Of a stretch of DNA of 64,000 nucleotides, positions 26,270 to 35,289 are shown piece after piece. The DNA is from Arthrobacter endolithicus. Lineage in GTDB: Bacteria; Actinomycetota; Actinomycetes; Actinomycetales; Micrococcaceae. The first letter of the stretch is position 1. Every line of letters starts with the position of its first letter. The notes under the pieces are model-generated. The model had not been told where the DNA came from and searched no databases. It saw only the letters and a list, made by a program, of their open reading frames with translations. A program made the translations under genes and the position numbers. Location: positions 124,001-188,000 of the forward strand of contig NZ_JAPNLH010000001.1 in the NCBI RefSeq assembly GCF_026627425.1. The letters are read 5' to 3'.

Positions 26270-27184
26270 TTAGTACTGGTCGACCTTGGGCTGATCCACC
26301 TTGGTCCCGGACTTGCCGAGCGTGTCGTTGTAGATCTTCGTCCAAGTGGCCGAGCCATCGGTGAACATCTTGTTGATGAATGTTCGCAGCGCGGTGTCGC
26401 CCTTGGGCAGGCCAACACCATACTTTTCAGTCGTGAAGGGCTCGCCGACAACCTTGAAGGCATCCGGTTCCTGGGCGGCGTAACCGATCAGAATGGCCTG
26501 GTCGGTGGTGACCGCGTCAACCTGACCGCCCCGGAGTGCTTCGATGCACTTGGAGTAGGTATCAAATTCCGTGGTCTTTGTATCAGGGAAGTTTGTCTTG
26601 ATGTTTTGGATCGGAGTTGAACCGGTAGCCGAGCAAACGTTCTTACCCGCGAGATCCTTCTCACTCTTGATGGTCGTGTTGTCCTTCTTCACCAGCAGGC
26701 CCTGGCCCGTGACGAAGTACGGCCCAGCGAAGTCGATCAGCTGCTTGCGCTTGTCTGTGATCGAGTACGTACCGACGTAGTAGTCGATGTCGCCGTTGGT
26801 GATGGCCGATTCACGGCTGGCCGAGGGGATCGGCTTGAACTCGATTTTGTCCTTGGCTACGCCCAACGATGCCGCGATCCACTCGGCGATCTGAATGTCG
26901 AACCCGGTGTATTCCCCGGTGGCGGCATCCTTGAACCCGAGCCCGGGCTGATCCTGCTTGACGCCGATCCGGACAGTGCCGCTGGACTTGATCTTGTCGA
27001 AGGTCGGGCTGCCGGTGAGGCTGACGTCCTTGGCGACGGTAAAGGAAGGGCCGGATCCGGCGTCGGCTCCCGGGCCACTGGCGCCCCCGCCGCCGGAGCC
27101 GCCGCCGCAGGCGGTCAGCGCCAATGCTGCCGCCGCGATAACGGCTGCGGCACCCAGCCGCTTTTTGGCAAAGAATGCCTTCAT
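26270..27184 (-). CDS. gluB: Glutamate-type ABC transporter solute-binding lipoprotein
   Basis: A 304-residue SBP_bac_3 protein. The signal peptide (FFAKKRLGAAAVIAAAALALTAC) ends in a lipobox, then comes a Gly/Ala-rich linker. Binding-domain motifs are VRIGVKQDQPGLGF, GEYTGFDIQIAEWIA, SRESAITNGDIDYYVGTYSIT and KNVCSATGSTPIQNI, matching GluB/glutamate-aspartate binding proteins. The frame is open far upstream, but ATG 27184 with AAAGGAAA before it and a complete signal peptide behind it is clearly the start. A 169-base spacer with inverted repeats separates it from gluA. Confidence 0.93.
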   Translation of the reverse strand: MKAFFAKKRLGAAAVIAAAALALTACGGGSGGGGASGPGADAGSGPSFTVAKDVSLTGSPTFDKIKSSGTVRIGVKQDQPGLGFKDAATGEYTGFDIQIAEWIAASLGVAKDKIEFKPIPSASRESAITNGDIDYYVGTYSITDKRKQLIDFAGPYFVTGQGLLVKKDNTTIKSEKDLAGKNVCSATGSTPIQNIKTNFPDTKTTEFDTYSKCIEALRGGQVDAVTTDQAILIGYAAQEPDAFKVVGEPFTTEKYGVGLPKGDTALRTFINKMFTDGSATWTKIYNDTLGKSGTKVDQPKVDQY

Positions 27185-27353
27185 GATTTTCCTTTCGTTG
27201 TTCGGCCGCAACTGCGGCCTGGATGCGAGTTCATTGCTGCCGCCATGCGGTTGGACGCATGCGGAAAAATGCTCAGCGGCTGGATCAGGACCGGTGCACT
27301 GCTGCCGGGACTCAAAGCCGGCACCCGGCTTCGGCGCTTTGCATCGGGTTGCG

Positions 27354-28109
27354 TTAGTGCGTGAGGATCTTGGAGAGGAAGTCTTTGGCACGCTCACTCT
27401 TGGGATGGGTGAAGAATTCCTCCGGCTGGCTGTCTTCGACGATCTGGCCGTCGGCCATGAAGACAACCCTGTCCGCGGCCTTCCGGGCAAAGCCCATTTC
27501 ATGAGTGACAACGATCATTGTCATCCCGTCCTTGGCCAGGCCGATCATGACGTCGAGGACTTCGTTGATCATTTCCGGATCCAGCGCGGACGTCGGCTCG
27601 TCAAAGAGCATGACCTTGGGCTTCATCGCCAGCGCCCGCGCGATCGCGACACGCTGCTGCTGCCCACCGGAAAGCTGGGCGGGCAGCTTCTGCGCCTGAT
27701 GTCCGACACCGACACGTTTCAGCAGTTCCATCGCCTGCCCATCCGCTTCCGCTTTCGCCAGGCCCTTGACCTTGATTGGGCCGAGCGTCACGTTTTCCAG
27801 GATGGTCTTGTGCGCGAAGAGGTTAAAAGACTGGAAAACCATGCCGACGTCGGCACGCAGCCGGGCCAGTTCCTTGCCCTCGGCGGGAAGTTTCTTGCCG
27901 TCGATCCGGATTTCGCCGTCGTCGATGGTCTCCAGGCGGTTGATCGCCCGGCACAGCGTTGACTTACCGGAACCCGACGGGCCGATGACGACAACGACTT
28001 CGCCCTTCTTGACCTGCAGATTGATGTTCTGCAAAACGTGCAACGAACCGTAGTGCTTATTAACGGCGGTCAGTTCCACGAGCGCAGGCGCAGCAGCTTC
28101 ACTTGTCAT
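27354..28109 (-). CDS. gluA: Glutamate-type amino acid ABC transporter ATPase
   Basis: A 251-residue ABC ATPase of the polar amino acid importer class. Walker A is GPSGSGKST (residues 43-51), the Q-loop MVFQSFNLF, the signature [15 protein letters not shown], Walker [15 protein letters not shown] and the H-loop VVTHEM. Length is typical for GlnQ/GluA. It is the first gene of the minus-strand gluABCD cluster and so carries the main promoter region (about 28110-28230), shared with the divergent LOG gene. The spacer to gluB holds CATGCG...CGCATG (27244-27261), which may adjust expression of the binding protein. Confidence 0.94.
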   Translation of the reverse strand: MTSEAAAPALVELTAVNKHYGSLHVLQNINLQVKKGEVVVVIGPSGSGKSTLCRAINRLETIDDGEIRIDGKKLPAEGKELARLRADVGMVFQSFNLFAHKTILENVTLGPIKVKGLAKAEADGQAMELLKRVGVGHQAQKLPAQLSGGQQQRVAIARALAMKPKVMLFDEPTSALDPEMINEVLDVMIGLAKDGMTMIVVTHEMGFARKAADRVVFMADGQIVEDSQPEEFFTHPKSERAKDFLSKILTH

Positions 28110-28233
28110 AAGGAGAATCTACCTAATCTTCTCAGCCGGTTGGAGGTTTGTGGGTGTACGGGCTTTGATCGTAACTCGAAAGAGACCTAAACCACGGCAA
28201 CGGGCCGTACCGATGGTGGCATAGCCTTAGGGA

Positions 28234-28995
28234 ATGAGCGCACCAACCGAATCAAACCGCCACAGATCCCCACGCCGCAAAGGCCCCGTCGAGCTCCGCC
28301 GTGACCAGGCACAGGGTTCCACGGCAGATGCCCGTCTGCTGGATTCACGCAATGGCGGGGACTTCACGCACACAGATCCATGGCGGGTGATGCGAATCCA
28401 AAGCGAATTCGTCGAGGGATTCGGTGCACTGGCGAACGTTGGCCCGGCGGTGAGCGTGTTCGGATCGGCGCGCACGAAGCCAGGAAGCATCCACTATGAG
28501 ATGGGCGTCGAAGTGGGCCGCAGACTGGCCGAAGCCGGAATCGGCGTGATTACCGGAGGCGGTCCCGGTTCGATGGAAGCTGCCAACAGGGGCGCCTGCG
28601 AGGCAGGTGGGCTGTCGGTGGGCCTTGGAATCGAGCTCCCTTTCGAACAGGGGATGAATGAGTGGGTGGATCTGGGCATCAACTTCCGCTATTTTTTCGC
28701 CCGGAAAACCATGTTCGTCAAATATGCACAGGGCTTCATCGTCCTTCCCGGCGGCCTGGGGACGCTGGATGAGCTTTTCGAAGCCATGGTGCTGGTGCAG
28801 ACGCAGAAAGTCACCTCGTTTCCCATTGTCCTGATCGGCAAAGAGTTCTGGGGCCCGCTGCTGGAGTGGATTTCCAGCAGGTTGGTGGCCGATGGACTAG
28901 TGTCGTCGAAAGATTTGAACATCGTCGCGTTGGCGGACTCCGCTGAGGAAGCCGTGGACATGATGCTGGCCGGCGGCGTGACCGGCCGGCATTAG
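28234..28995 (+). CDS. LOG-family Rossmann-fold protein (TIGR00730, nucleoside monophosphate phosphoribohydrolase type)
   Basis: A 253-residue protein with the LOG/lysine-decarboxylase-like fold. Signature motifs are GGGPGSMEAANRGA and PGGLGTLDELFE, the PGGxGTxxE active-site block of cytokinin riboside 5'-monophosphate phosphoribohydrolases. A roughly 50-residue polar N-terminal extension precedes the domain. In bacteria these enzymes hydrolyse AMP-type nucleotides at the N-glycosidic bond; the older lysine decarboxylase label is wrong for this family. The Mycobacterium homologue lies in the same neighbourhood (near dapE and tag). Confidence 0.88.
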   Translation: MSAPTESNRHRSPRRKGPVELRRDQAQGSTADARLLDSRNGGDFTHTDPWRVMRIQSEFVEGFGALANVGPAVSVFGSARTKPGSIHYEMGVEVGRRLAEAGIGVITGGGPGSMEAANRGACEAGGLSVGLGIELPFEQGMNEWVDLGINFRYFFARKTMFVKYAQGFIVLPGGLGTLDELFEAMVLVQTQKVTSFPIVLIGKEFWGPLLEWISSRLVADGLVSSKDLNIVALADSAEEAVDMMLAGGVTGRH

Positions 28996-29056
28996 GGCGC
29001 CATCTGCGGCGCCTGAAGGACAGCCAGGATTCAGCGGGATCTGGCACCATGGGTCA

Positions 29057-29395
29057 GTGACTTATTTCCTGATCTTTCTGGCCCTTGTGGTGGCCGGGGC
29101 CGTGGCCTTATACGTCGTGGGGCTGGCCAAGCCTGCCGCCAGAGACTCGGCCGCCGGTGGCCGTGCCGCGTTCGAGGACGGGTTCACCACGCCCGTGGCC
29201 AATTTGCCGCCCGTGCTGCTGCCGGAAATCCCGCAGCCCGAAGATGTGGACCGGCTGCGGTTCTCCCTGGGTCTGCGTGGCTACCGGATGGACCAGGTCG
29301 ACGACGTCCTGGACCGGTTGCGGGACCAGCTGGCAGCCAAGGACGCGCGGATCGCCGAGCTGGAAGCACAGCCCCCTGTGGGCAGCGCACCGTGA
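29057..29395 (+). CDS. DivIVA-domain membrane protein
   Basis: A 112-residue protein. One N-terminal membrane helix (residues 3-24) is followed by a linker and a DivIVA-like segment (RLRFSLGLRGYRMDQVDDVLDRLRDQLAAKDARIAELE), with the conserved Phe-x-x-x-x-RGY core and a short coiled coil. Such proteins may mark curved or septal membranes, but this is a short version without a long coiled coil. It starts with GTG at 29057, and its stop overlaps the start of tag, so the two are cotranscribed. The same pair occurs in Mycobacterium. Confidence 0.82.
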   Translation: MTYFLIFLALVVAGAVALYVVGLAKPAARDSAAGGRAAFEDGFTTPVANLPPVLLPEIPQPEDVDRLRFSLGLRGYRMDQVDDVLDRLRDQLAAKDARIAELEAQPPVGSAP

Positions 29396-29976
29396 GCGCC
29401 CTGATTGTCGGAACGGACGGTAAGGCACGCTGCGGGTGGGCCGGCATGAGTTCCGATTCGGACTACGAGCGCTACCACGATCAGGAGTGGGGCCGTCCGG
29501 TCACTGGCGAGCGCGATTTGTTCGAGCGGCTCAGCCTGGAAGCGTTCCAGTCAGGCTTGAGCTGGATCACCATATTGCGTAAACGCGAGGCATTCCGGAG
29601 CGCCTTCAGCGACTTTGAGCCCGCTGCCGTGGCGGCATTCGATGAAGCTGACGTCCAGCGCCTGCTCAGTGATGCCGCGATCGTCCGCAACGGCGCCAAG
29701 ATTAGGGCCACCATTTCCAACGCGCAAGCCGTGGAGAACCTCCAGGACGGCGAAACGCTCACCAGCATCGTGTATTCATTTGCTCCGATGGGTGCATCGA
29801 CTGCTGGGCCAGGTGCAGACGTGCCATCGTCCACCGTGGAATCCGCTGCCCTGGCTGTCGCTCTGAAGAAACGCGGCTTCCGGTTTGTGGGCCCGACTAC
29901 GGCCTATGCGATGATGCAGGCAATAGGGTTGGTCAATGACCATCTGGTGGGTTGCTGGGTCCGTGGAGATGCCTGA
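29392..29976 (+). CDS. tag: DNA-3-methyladenine glycosylase I
   Basis: A 194-residue base-excision repair enzyme. The TAG family zinc site is visible: an N-terminal Cys in CGWAG, His in YHDQEWG, and the C-terminal His and Cys of DHLVGCW. The core LEAFQSGLSWITILRKREAFRSAFSDF is diagnostic. It removes 3-methyladenine from DNA. A short Ala/Gly/Pro loop (about residues 134-148, TAGPGADVPSS) is less usual. GTG 29392 overlaps the DivIVA-like stop, and the mannosyltransferase start overlaps its end, making a three-gene coupled unit. Confidence 0.94.
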   Translation: MSALIVGTDGKARCGWAGMSSDSDYERYHDQEWGRPVTGERDLFERLSLEAFQSGLSWITILRKREAFRSAFSDFEPAAVAAFDEADVQRLLSDAAIVRNGAKIRATISNAQAVENLQDGETLTSIVYSFAPMGASTAGPGADVPSSTVESAALAVALKKRGFRFVGPTTAYAMMQAIGLVNDHLVGCWVRGDA

Positions 29977-31291
29977 CCCCGAAACCTCCAGGCCCGAAAC
30001 CTCCAGGCCCGAAACCTCCAGGCCGGAAACCTTCAGGCCGGAAACCCCGGGCGGTAAAACTCCGGGCCCGGGCAGCGCCGTGACGTTCAACGATCTCCTG
30101 TGGAAACGCCTGGCCCGTGGAACAGACGCGGCCCGGCGCTGGCCATGGTGGATCCGCATTGCTGTGATTTACTTGGCGGCGAGGTTCGTCTCGTACTGCA
30201 TTTTCGAAGCCGTCTCACTGCATCAAGGGATCAGTCCCTGGGGCGGCGCGCAGCCGGATTATCTGCATTTTATCGGGATCTGGGACAGCACTTGGTACAG
30301 AGACGTCTTTGACAACGGCTATCCGAGTGTCATTCCACGGGATGCCGCTGGCGTAGCGCGGGAAAATCCGTGGGCGTTTTACCCTCTGTATCCTTTTTTG
30401 GTCCGTGGGCTGGGCGCCGTCACCTCCCTGGGCTGGCTGGTGCTGGCTCCGGCGGTCTCGCTGGCGGCCGGCTTGGCCGCCTCCCTGCTGATCTACCGGC
30501 TCTTTAGCCGCTTTGCCTCAACTTCGACGGCGACGTGGGGCACCGTCTTCTTCGTCACGTTCCCCGTTTCTCCCGTCCTGCAGGTGCCCTACGCCGAATC
30601 CCTGAGCCTGCTGCTCTTGGCCGCGGCGCTCTACCTGCTGGTCCGGCAGCGGTATCTGTGGGCGATGCCGGTCGTCGTCCTGATGTGCCTGAGCCGCCCG
30701 GCAGGCGTTCCGTTTGCCGCCGTCGTCGGTGCGCATCTTCTGTTCCGGTTTCTGCGTCGAAGAACCGTCCAGATCCGGACCACTGAGCTGCTCAGCGGCA
30801 TGGCGCTGCTGTTCGTTAGCGCGCTGGCTGCATTTGCATGGCCGTTGATCGCCTGGGCCGCGACGGGTCAACTCTCGGCCTACACTGACACTGAGACTGC
30901 GTGGCGCGGGACTGGGCTACAGCTTTTCTCGCCATGGTTCGCCACCGGACGGCAGCTGTTTGGCCCGGTGCTGGGGCCAGTGGCGCCCGTGGTTCTGGTG
31001 CTGCTGTTCGCGTTGTACATAGGCTCACGCGGCGTGCGGAACATCGGCAGCGATCTGCAGCTGTGGTGCATCGCGTACTTCGGGTACATTCTGGCGGTCC
31101 TGCAGCCGCAGACGAGCACCTTCCGAATGCTGCTGCCGTTCTTTCCGCTGGCCCTTGCGGCCGCCTTCGTTTCGGATTCGCGGGCTTACCGCGGCACTGT
31201 TGTGGTCCTGTTCATCCTGCTGCAGATTGTCTGGGTCGCCTGGCTGTGGTCTTGGGCCGAGCTGCCTGGCGGGGGAGACTATCCGCCGTAG
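29969..31291 (+). CDS. PIG-V-like membrane mannosyltransferase with repeated N-terminus
   Basis: A protein of about 440 residues. The first 30 residues are low complexity, mostly RPETS repeated, coded by 15-bp units. The body is a multi-helix membrane protein, with the loop GIWDSTWYRDVFDNGYP after the first helix and ENPWAFYPLYPFLVRGL after it. This is the arrangement of PIG-V/GPI-mannosyltransferase-like GT-C enzymes that use polyprenyl-phosphate-mannose. About nine more helices follow. The start is uncertain: ATG 29969 is preferred, but its Shine-Dalgarno is only GGAG immediately before it; GTG at 29963 is another option. It overlaps tag. The acceptor is unknown. Confidence 0.8.
   Translation: MPDPETSRPETSRPETSRPETFRPETPGGKTPGPGSAVTFNDLLWKRLARGTDAARRWPWWIRIAVIYLAARFVSYCIFEAVSLHQGISPWGGAQPDYLHFIGIWDSTWYRDVFDNGYPSVIPRDAAGVARENPWAFYPLYPFLVRGLGAVTSLGWLVLAPAVSLAAGLAASLLIYRLFSRFASTSTATWGTVFFVTFPVSPVLQVPYAESLSLLLLAAALYLLVRQRYLWAMPVVVLMCLSRPAGVPFAAVVGAHLLFRFLRRRTVQIRTTELLSGMALLFVSALAAFAWPLIAWAATGQLSAYTDTETAWRGTGLQLFSPWFATGRQLFGPVLGPVAPVVLVLLFALYIGSRGVRNIGSDLQLWCIAYFGYILAVLQPQTSTFRMLLPFFPLALAAAFVSDSRAYRGTVVVLFILLQIVWVAWLWSWAELPGGGDYPP
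29981..30048 (+). repeat. 15-bp tandem repeat, about 4.5 units, at mannosyltransferase N-terminus
   Basis: Units GAAACCTCCAGGCCC begin at 29981, 29996, 30011 and 30026, with a partial unit to 30048; the last ones differ by one or two bases. They encode ETSRP in frame. Confidence 0.9.
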
Positions 31292-31508
31292 GGCCGCGCT
31301 CCAGACGGCGGGAGCTGGCGCCGTCGGCTGGTGCTGCGATTAGCCCCCGGCCCATTTCTGCAGGATAATGGTGTGAGCGAACCAACAGGGCAGCCGAAGA
31401 TTGCCCCGGGTGCACGGCCCTACTGAGGGCTGTGCGGCCGACGTTACCTCGCGGTCGGGGGGATCTGCCAAGAGACCAGCGTCCGCATACTGTGAAGGGA
31501 AATTCCTT

Positions 31509-31676
31509 ATGGCGGCGATGAAACCCAGAACCGGCGACGGTCCGATGGAAGTTACTAAAGAAGGACGCAGCCTGATTATGCGAGTTCCACTGGAAGGCGG
31601 CGGACGTCTGGTAGTAGAACTCAAGGTGGCGGAGGCAGTCAACCTTAAGGAATGCCTGATCGGCGCAACGGAGTAA
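31509..31676 (+). CDS. DUF3117 family small protein
   Basis: A 55-residue protein (MAAMKPRTGDGPMEVTKEGR at the N-terminus, then MRVPLEGGGRLVVEL and a C-terminal NLKECLIGATE). It matches the actinobacterial DUF3117 family in length and sequence almost end to end. The function of the family is unknown. ATG 31509 has GAAGGGA at a good distance. It stands alone, with a 217-base spacer upstream and the convergent S53 peptidase gene four bases downstream. The Mycobacterium homologue also follows tag. Confidence 0.9.
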   Translation: MAAMKPRTGDGPMEVTKEGRSLIMRVPLEGGGRLVVELKVAEAVNLKECLIGATE

Positions 31677-31679
31677 TCG

Positions 31680-33347
31680 CTAGGCGGCCGGCCCTGCGCT
31701 GGGGATTAGTACTTTCAATAGTGTTGATCCATCCGGAACTCCCAATCCGGTGCAGGCGTCCCAGCCAGGACCGGCAGTATAAGCCCCGTTGTTTCCGCTG
31801 GTGATATCCCGAAAACCGGCCGGAACGGCACCCTGGCCGGTTTTTCCGTAGAGGGCTGGCTGCAGGAGACCTAACCCGTGTCCGGCTGCCTGCGCCAGCC
31901 GGGCGATCAGGGCCGCCCACAATGGTGCCACGGCGCTGGTGCCGCCGATCACCATATCCTGACCGTCCACTCGGACCCGGTATCCCGTCTGCGGATCTGC
32001 GACCGCGGAGACATCCGGGACTCCGCGTCCGCTCTTCCCTGCCGGAGTCGGAACACCTACGCGGGCCTGCCATGGTGGGAGGGCGAAAGCTGTGCTGACC
32101 CCACCGCCAGTGGCTCCGCCGGAAGCTCCGTTGTTCCAGACTGTTTCGGATTTGACGGCACCGGTTGCCGGGGCTGCGTCCAAGCGGGTCCCGCCGCAGG
32201 CCAGAGCGTGCGGGCTGGAAGCGGGGAAGTCCACGTGTGCCTTCTTGTCCGTCGCGCGGTCGGTGCTGCCGTCATCGCCCGCCGCTGCCGTCACGCTCAC
32301 ACCCAGAATCGCCGCATCCTGCATTGCTTGATCCATAGCATTGCGCGCCTGTCCAGTCCAGGCGTCTTCGCTTTGTCCCCAGCTGATGCTGATGGCTGCC
32401 GGAGCAGGAACGGCGTGGGCCGCGGTGCTGACTGCGTCCAGGAACCCGGCATCCGTATTGGGCGCAAAATAGACAATAATCTGCGCTCCGGGCGCCAGCG
32501 CGCCAGCGACTTCGATGTCCAAAAGTACTTCCCCATCCGCGCCCGAAGGGTCCTGCCCCGGGCGGTTGTCCGCTCCATCGACTCCGACCGCGTGGACCAC
32601 GGGGGCAGTGATGCCGAGGCCCCCGAAATACGTATCCAGATCGCTTTGCTGGTAGCCGCCACCGAGTTCGATGATGGCGATTCTCTGGCCGGACCCGTCG
32701 TAGCCGGTGGGGAACTTATAAACGCGGCCCAGATCCAGCGGCGTGTACGAGACCGACTGCGCAGCAGCCGGCACTAGCCGAAAACGCGTACGGGACTGCG
32801 GCCTGTCGTCGAGCCCGAGCACCGCTGTTATTACGCCGTCCAGATTGGCCGGGACGCTCAGCGAGCCGGTGCGGCGGCGCTGCGTTCCGCCTTTGCCGGG
32901 GCCCTCCGCCGCGTCACTTTGCTTCAGCTGGGTGCCGAATATGCGGTTCATGACTCCTGCGCTGGCCCTGACTCTCACACGCCGGGAGGCGGCATCGCTG
33001 TCAAGCACGGTAACCCCCAGCGAGCTGAGCGTTGAGGTCACGAGGTCAAGATCCTCCGGCGCCGCGCCGAAGGCGTCCGCGAGTTCCTGGGAATTCCGCG
33101 GTGTGGCGAACGCGTCTTGGCCTGGCTCGGCCCTGCGCCGCAGGATGACCGTAGCGTCCACTTGAACGGAGGGATGCAGGGGTTGTGCCGCGGGAGCCAC
33201 CCCCGTGACCTCGGCCCGGTGGCTCCCGGGAAGCTCGCGCAGATCCAGCGGTTGGGCGCTGCCTGCTGGTTGGGTGGGATCTGCCGGCTGTGTAGCGTCC
33301 GTCGGCTGCGTGGGGTTGTCCTGATGATCCGGCTGTGACGTATTCAT
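31680..33347 (-). CDS. Sedolisin (S53) serine-carboxyl peptidase with propeptide
   Basis: A 555-residue S53 protease. The N-terminal part is the pro-kumamolisin propeptide (LPGSHRAEVTGVAPA onward, ending near residue 200). In the mature part, GEVLLDIEVAGAL carries the catalytic Glu and Asp four residues apart, ISWGQSEDAW carries the oxyanion Asp, and GGTSAVAPLWAAL carries the nucleophile Ser. A C-terminal calcium-site segment (FRDITSGNNGAY) is present. Such enzymes are acid-active endopeptidases. The first 30 residues are Thr-Gln-Pro repeats coded by 18-bp units, and no signal peptide is evident, so the export route is unclear. Confidence 0.9.
   Translation of the reverse strand: MNTSQPDHQDNPTQPTDATQPADPTQPAGSAQPLDLRELPGSHRAEVTGVAPAAQPLHPSVQVDATVILRRRAEPGQDAFATPRNSQELADAFGAAPEDLDLVTSTLSSLGVTVLDSDAASRRVRVRASAGVMNRIFGTQLKQSDAAEGPGKGGTQRRRTGSLSVPANLDGVITAVLGLDDRPQSRTRFRLVPAAAQSVSYTPLDLGRVYKFPTGYDGSGQRIAIIELGGGYQQSDLDTYFGGLGITAPVVHAVGVDGADNRPGQDPSGADGEVLLDIEVAGALAPGAQIIVYFAPNTDAGFLDAVSTAAHAVPAPAAISISWGQSEDAWTGQARNAMDQAMQDAAILGVSVTAAAGDDGSTDRATDKKAHVDFPASSPHALACGGTRLDAAPATGAVKSETVWNNGASGGATGGGVSTAFALPPWQARVGVPTPAGKSGRGVPDVSAVADPQTGYRVRVDGQDMVIGGTSAVAPLWAALIARLAQAAGHGLGLLQPALYGKTGQGAVPAGFRDITSGNNGAYTAGPGWDACTGLGVPDGSTLLKVLIPSAGPAA
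33250..33321 (-). repeat. 18-bp degenerate tandem repeat, 4 units, at S53 peptidase N-terminus
   Basis: On the plus strand units begin at 33250, 33268, 33286 and 33304. Read on the coding strand they give hexapeptides ending TQP or AQP (DNPTQP, TDATQP, ADPTQP, AGSAQP). The frame is preserved. Confidence 0.75.
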
Positions 33348-33463
33348 GTACCCGGTCTACCACCGGGAACGGACAAGGAGAAGAGGCGCCCCGATTCGGG
33401 GGTACCCTTTCGTGCCCGTGAGGACTGGTCAACCCCGCGAAGACGCAGTTGATTAGCCCCCCT

Positions 33464-33534
33464 TCGTGGGGCCGCCCCGTCGTCATAGTTCTTCACGGTC
33501 CCGCAGTACCTGCTTTGTGGGGCGGCCCCGCCGT
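33464..33534. repeat. Pair of related GC-rich inverted-repeat elements
   Basis: TTCGTGGGGCCGCCCCGTCG (from about 33463) and TTTGTGGGGCGGCCCCGCCG (from about 33514) are two near copies 51 bp apart in the spacer after the O-methyltransferase gene. Each contains a GGGGC/GCCCC palindrome. They may act as terminators for the methyltransferase transcript or as a dispersed repeat. Confidence 0.5.
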
Positions 33535-33548
33535 CGCGGTGACGGAGC

Positions 33549-34181
33549 CTAGCGCTTGACGGCGAGCAGCAGTCCGTCGCCGGTAGGCAGCAGGGCACTC
33601 ATCAGCCGGTCGTCCTCGCGGACAGTTTTCCCCACTTGGCGCAGGACCACGGTTCCAGCGTCGCGGATGGCAGGATCAGATACCCGGTCCTTATCCAGCG
33701 CGTCATTGACGATCAGCAGGCCGCCGGGCTTCAGCAACCGGATGGCCTGTTCGACGTACCCGGGGTAGGAGGGCTTGTCTGCGTCGATGAAGACCAGATC
33801 GTAGGCGGAATCCGTCAAGCGCGGCAACACATCCGCCGCCCGCCCGGAGATGGTGCGCGTCCGGTTGGCAGGAGATCCGGATTCGACGAAGGCCTCACGC
33901 GCGGCCTTGAGGTGGTCGACGTCGACGTCGATGGTGGTCAGAACGGACTGTCGACTCAGCCCCCGGAGCAGGCAGACGCCAGAGACGCCCGCCCCCGTCC
34001 CGATTTCCACGGCGGTCTGAGCCTTGGACGCTGCAGCCAGCACGGTGAGGGCCGAACCGACGCCGGGGCTGACCGGAAAAATTCCTAGCTCATGGGAACG
34101 CTCACGGGCGCGCAATAAAACATCGTCCTCGGTCGGCAGGCCTTCGGTATAGGACCAGCTGGTGGACTTGTCGGCACTCAT
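33549..34181 (-). CDS. Class I SAM-dependent O-methyltransferase
   Basis: A 210-residue methyltransferase_3 (COMT-like) protein. Motif I is VEIGTGAGVSG (near 58-68), then TTIDVDVDHLKAAREAF, the metal/substrate block LVFIDADKPSYPGYVEQAIRLLKPGGLLIVNDAL (near 125-158) and a C-terminal PTGDGLLLAVKR. The substrate is not known. The frame is open to 34208, but ATG 34181 starts the usual protein. Its position divergent from sigE is conserved in Mycobacterium (Rv1220c-sigE, from memory). Confidence 0.9.
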   Translation of the reverse strand: MSADKSTSWSYTEGLPTEDDVLLRARERSHELGIFPVSPGVGSALTVLAAASKAQTAVEIGTGAGVSGVCLLRGLSRQSVLTTIDVDVDHLKAAREAFVESGSPANRTRTISGRAADVLPRLTDSAYDLVFIDADKPSYPGYVEQAIRLLKPGGLLIVNDALDKDRVSDPAIRDAGTVVLRQVGKTVREDDRLMSALLPTGDGLLLAVKR

Positions 34182-34491
34182 GATTCTAAGTTTCCTACTC
34201 TGTTGCACGGATTGCTTCCAAGCCTACTGCCTGGCGGAATGCTGCCCTGTTACGCACTGGGTAAGCCTGTCAGTGTGTATTCAGTTTGATTTGACATACT
34301 TAAGACCCATCGAATATTACCGGCAGACGTGACACAGCAGCGGACCATCCGGCAGGGGAGCGGCAACGAATAGCCATAAAGACGCCGTCAATGACGGAGT
34401 CCTGACCGGACTGACAGCTCCGGCGGCACGTTTTAGCTCAACTGTGCCGACCCCGCCAAGCGGGGAAGGCCAAGGACAGAAAGGAGCGGCC
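34182..34491 (+). promoter_or_regulatory. sigE upstream region with consensus-like promoter
   Basis: A 310-base divergent spacer. TTGACA (34291-34296), an 18-base spacer and TATTAC (34315-34320) form a good housekeeping promoter reading toward sigE and imply a leader of about 165 bases. A strong AAGGAG (34481-34486) lies six bases before the start. No ECF-type autoregulatory motif was evident. Confidence 0.5.
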
Positions 34492-35214
34492 ATGACTGCA
34501 ACAGCAGCGGCTGCGGTAAACGGACCGGTCCGCTCGACGTCCACGTCCGGTTCTTCAGGCAGGACCCCCGACGGCGGAACGGTAGAGCAGCAGGTGAATT
34601 TTGAGCCCGCGGGTGATCCCGCATGGGTGGCACCTTCCTGGGAGGAAGTGGTCACCAATCATTCCGCCAAGGTCTTCCGCCTGGCCTACCGGCTGACCGG
34701 AAACAGATACGACGCCGAGGACCTCACCCAGGAGGTCTTTGTCCGCGTTTTCCGTTCACTGGCAAACTTCAAGCCGGGGACGCTGGACGGCTGGCTGCAC
34801 CGGATCACCACTAATCTTTTCCTGGACCAGGCACGCCGCAAGAGCCGGATCCGTTTCGATGCGCTGGGCGAAGACGCCGAGACTCGGCTGCCTGGCAGGG
34901 ACCCCGGGCCGGAGCGTCTCTTCGAATACAACAATCTGGACATCGATGTGCAGGCCGCGCTGGAGGCGCTGCCGCCGGACTTCCGCGCCGCCGTCGTGCT
35001 CTGTGACCTGGAAGGTCTTTCCTACGATGAGGTCGCCGCTGCGCTGGGAATAAAGCTCGGCACGGTGCGATCGCGCATTCACCGCGGGAGGACCATGCTG
35101 CGCGAGTCGCTGGCCCACCGTGCGCCCGCCGGCACGTCCGGTGGGCAGGCGGATTCCGCTCGGAAAACCGCCAAGCCAAGGCTAAAGCTGCCGCGCATTG
35201 CCGGCATCCACTAG
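34492..35214 (+). CDS. sigE: ECF RNA polymerase sigma factor, SigE type
   Basis: A 240-residue ECF sigma factor. A roughly 45-residue Ala/Ser/Thr-rich N-terminus precedes region 2 ([30 protein letters not shown], then [19 protein letters not shown]). Region 4 ([44 protein letters not shown]) is followed by a basic tail. Context (O-methyltransferase upstream, tatB and mrp downstream) matches mycobacterial sigE, an envelope-stress sigma factor. The cognate zinc-finger anti-sigma gene (rseA) that follows it there is missing: only 75 bases lie between sigE and tatB. ATG 34492 is fixed by AAGGAG. Confidence 0.93.
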   Translation: MTATAAAAVNGPVRSTSTSGSSGRTPDGGTVEQQVNFEPAGDPAWVAPSWEEVVTNHSAKVFRLAYRLTGNRYDAEDLTQEVFVRVFRSLANFKPGTLDGWLHRITTNLFLDQARRKSRIRFDALGEDAETRLPGRDPGPERLFEYNNLDIDVQAALEALPPDFRAAVVLCDLEGLSYDEVAAALGIKLGTVRSRIHRGRTMLRESLAHRAPAGTSGGQADSARKTAKPRLKLPRIAGIH

Positions 35215-35289
35215 CCGTCGCTAACCCGTGGCGGGGATTATGCGGCGCTAAGTCGCTGCAATTGAGCCGGAGAGGGTAATCTTCCTAAG

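Noticed and set aside
24650-28109. gluABCD as a cystine or glutamine importer instead
   Set aside because: Gene order and binding-protein sequence fit the corynebacterial glutamate system best, though the exact ligand is unproven.
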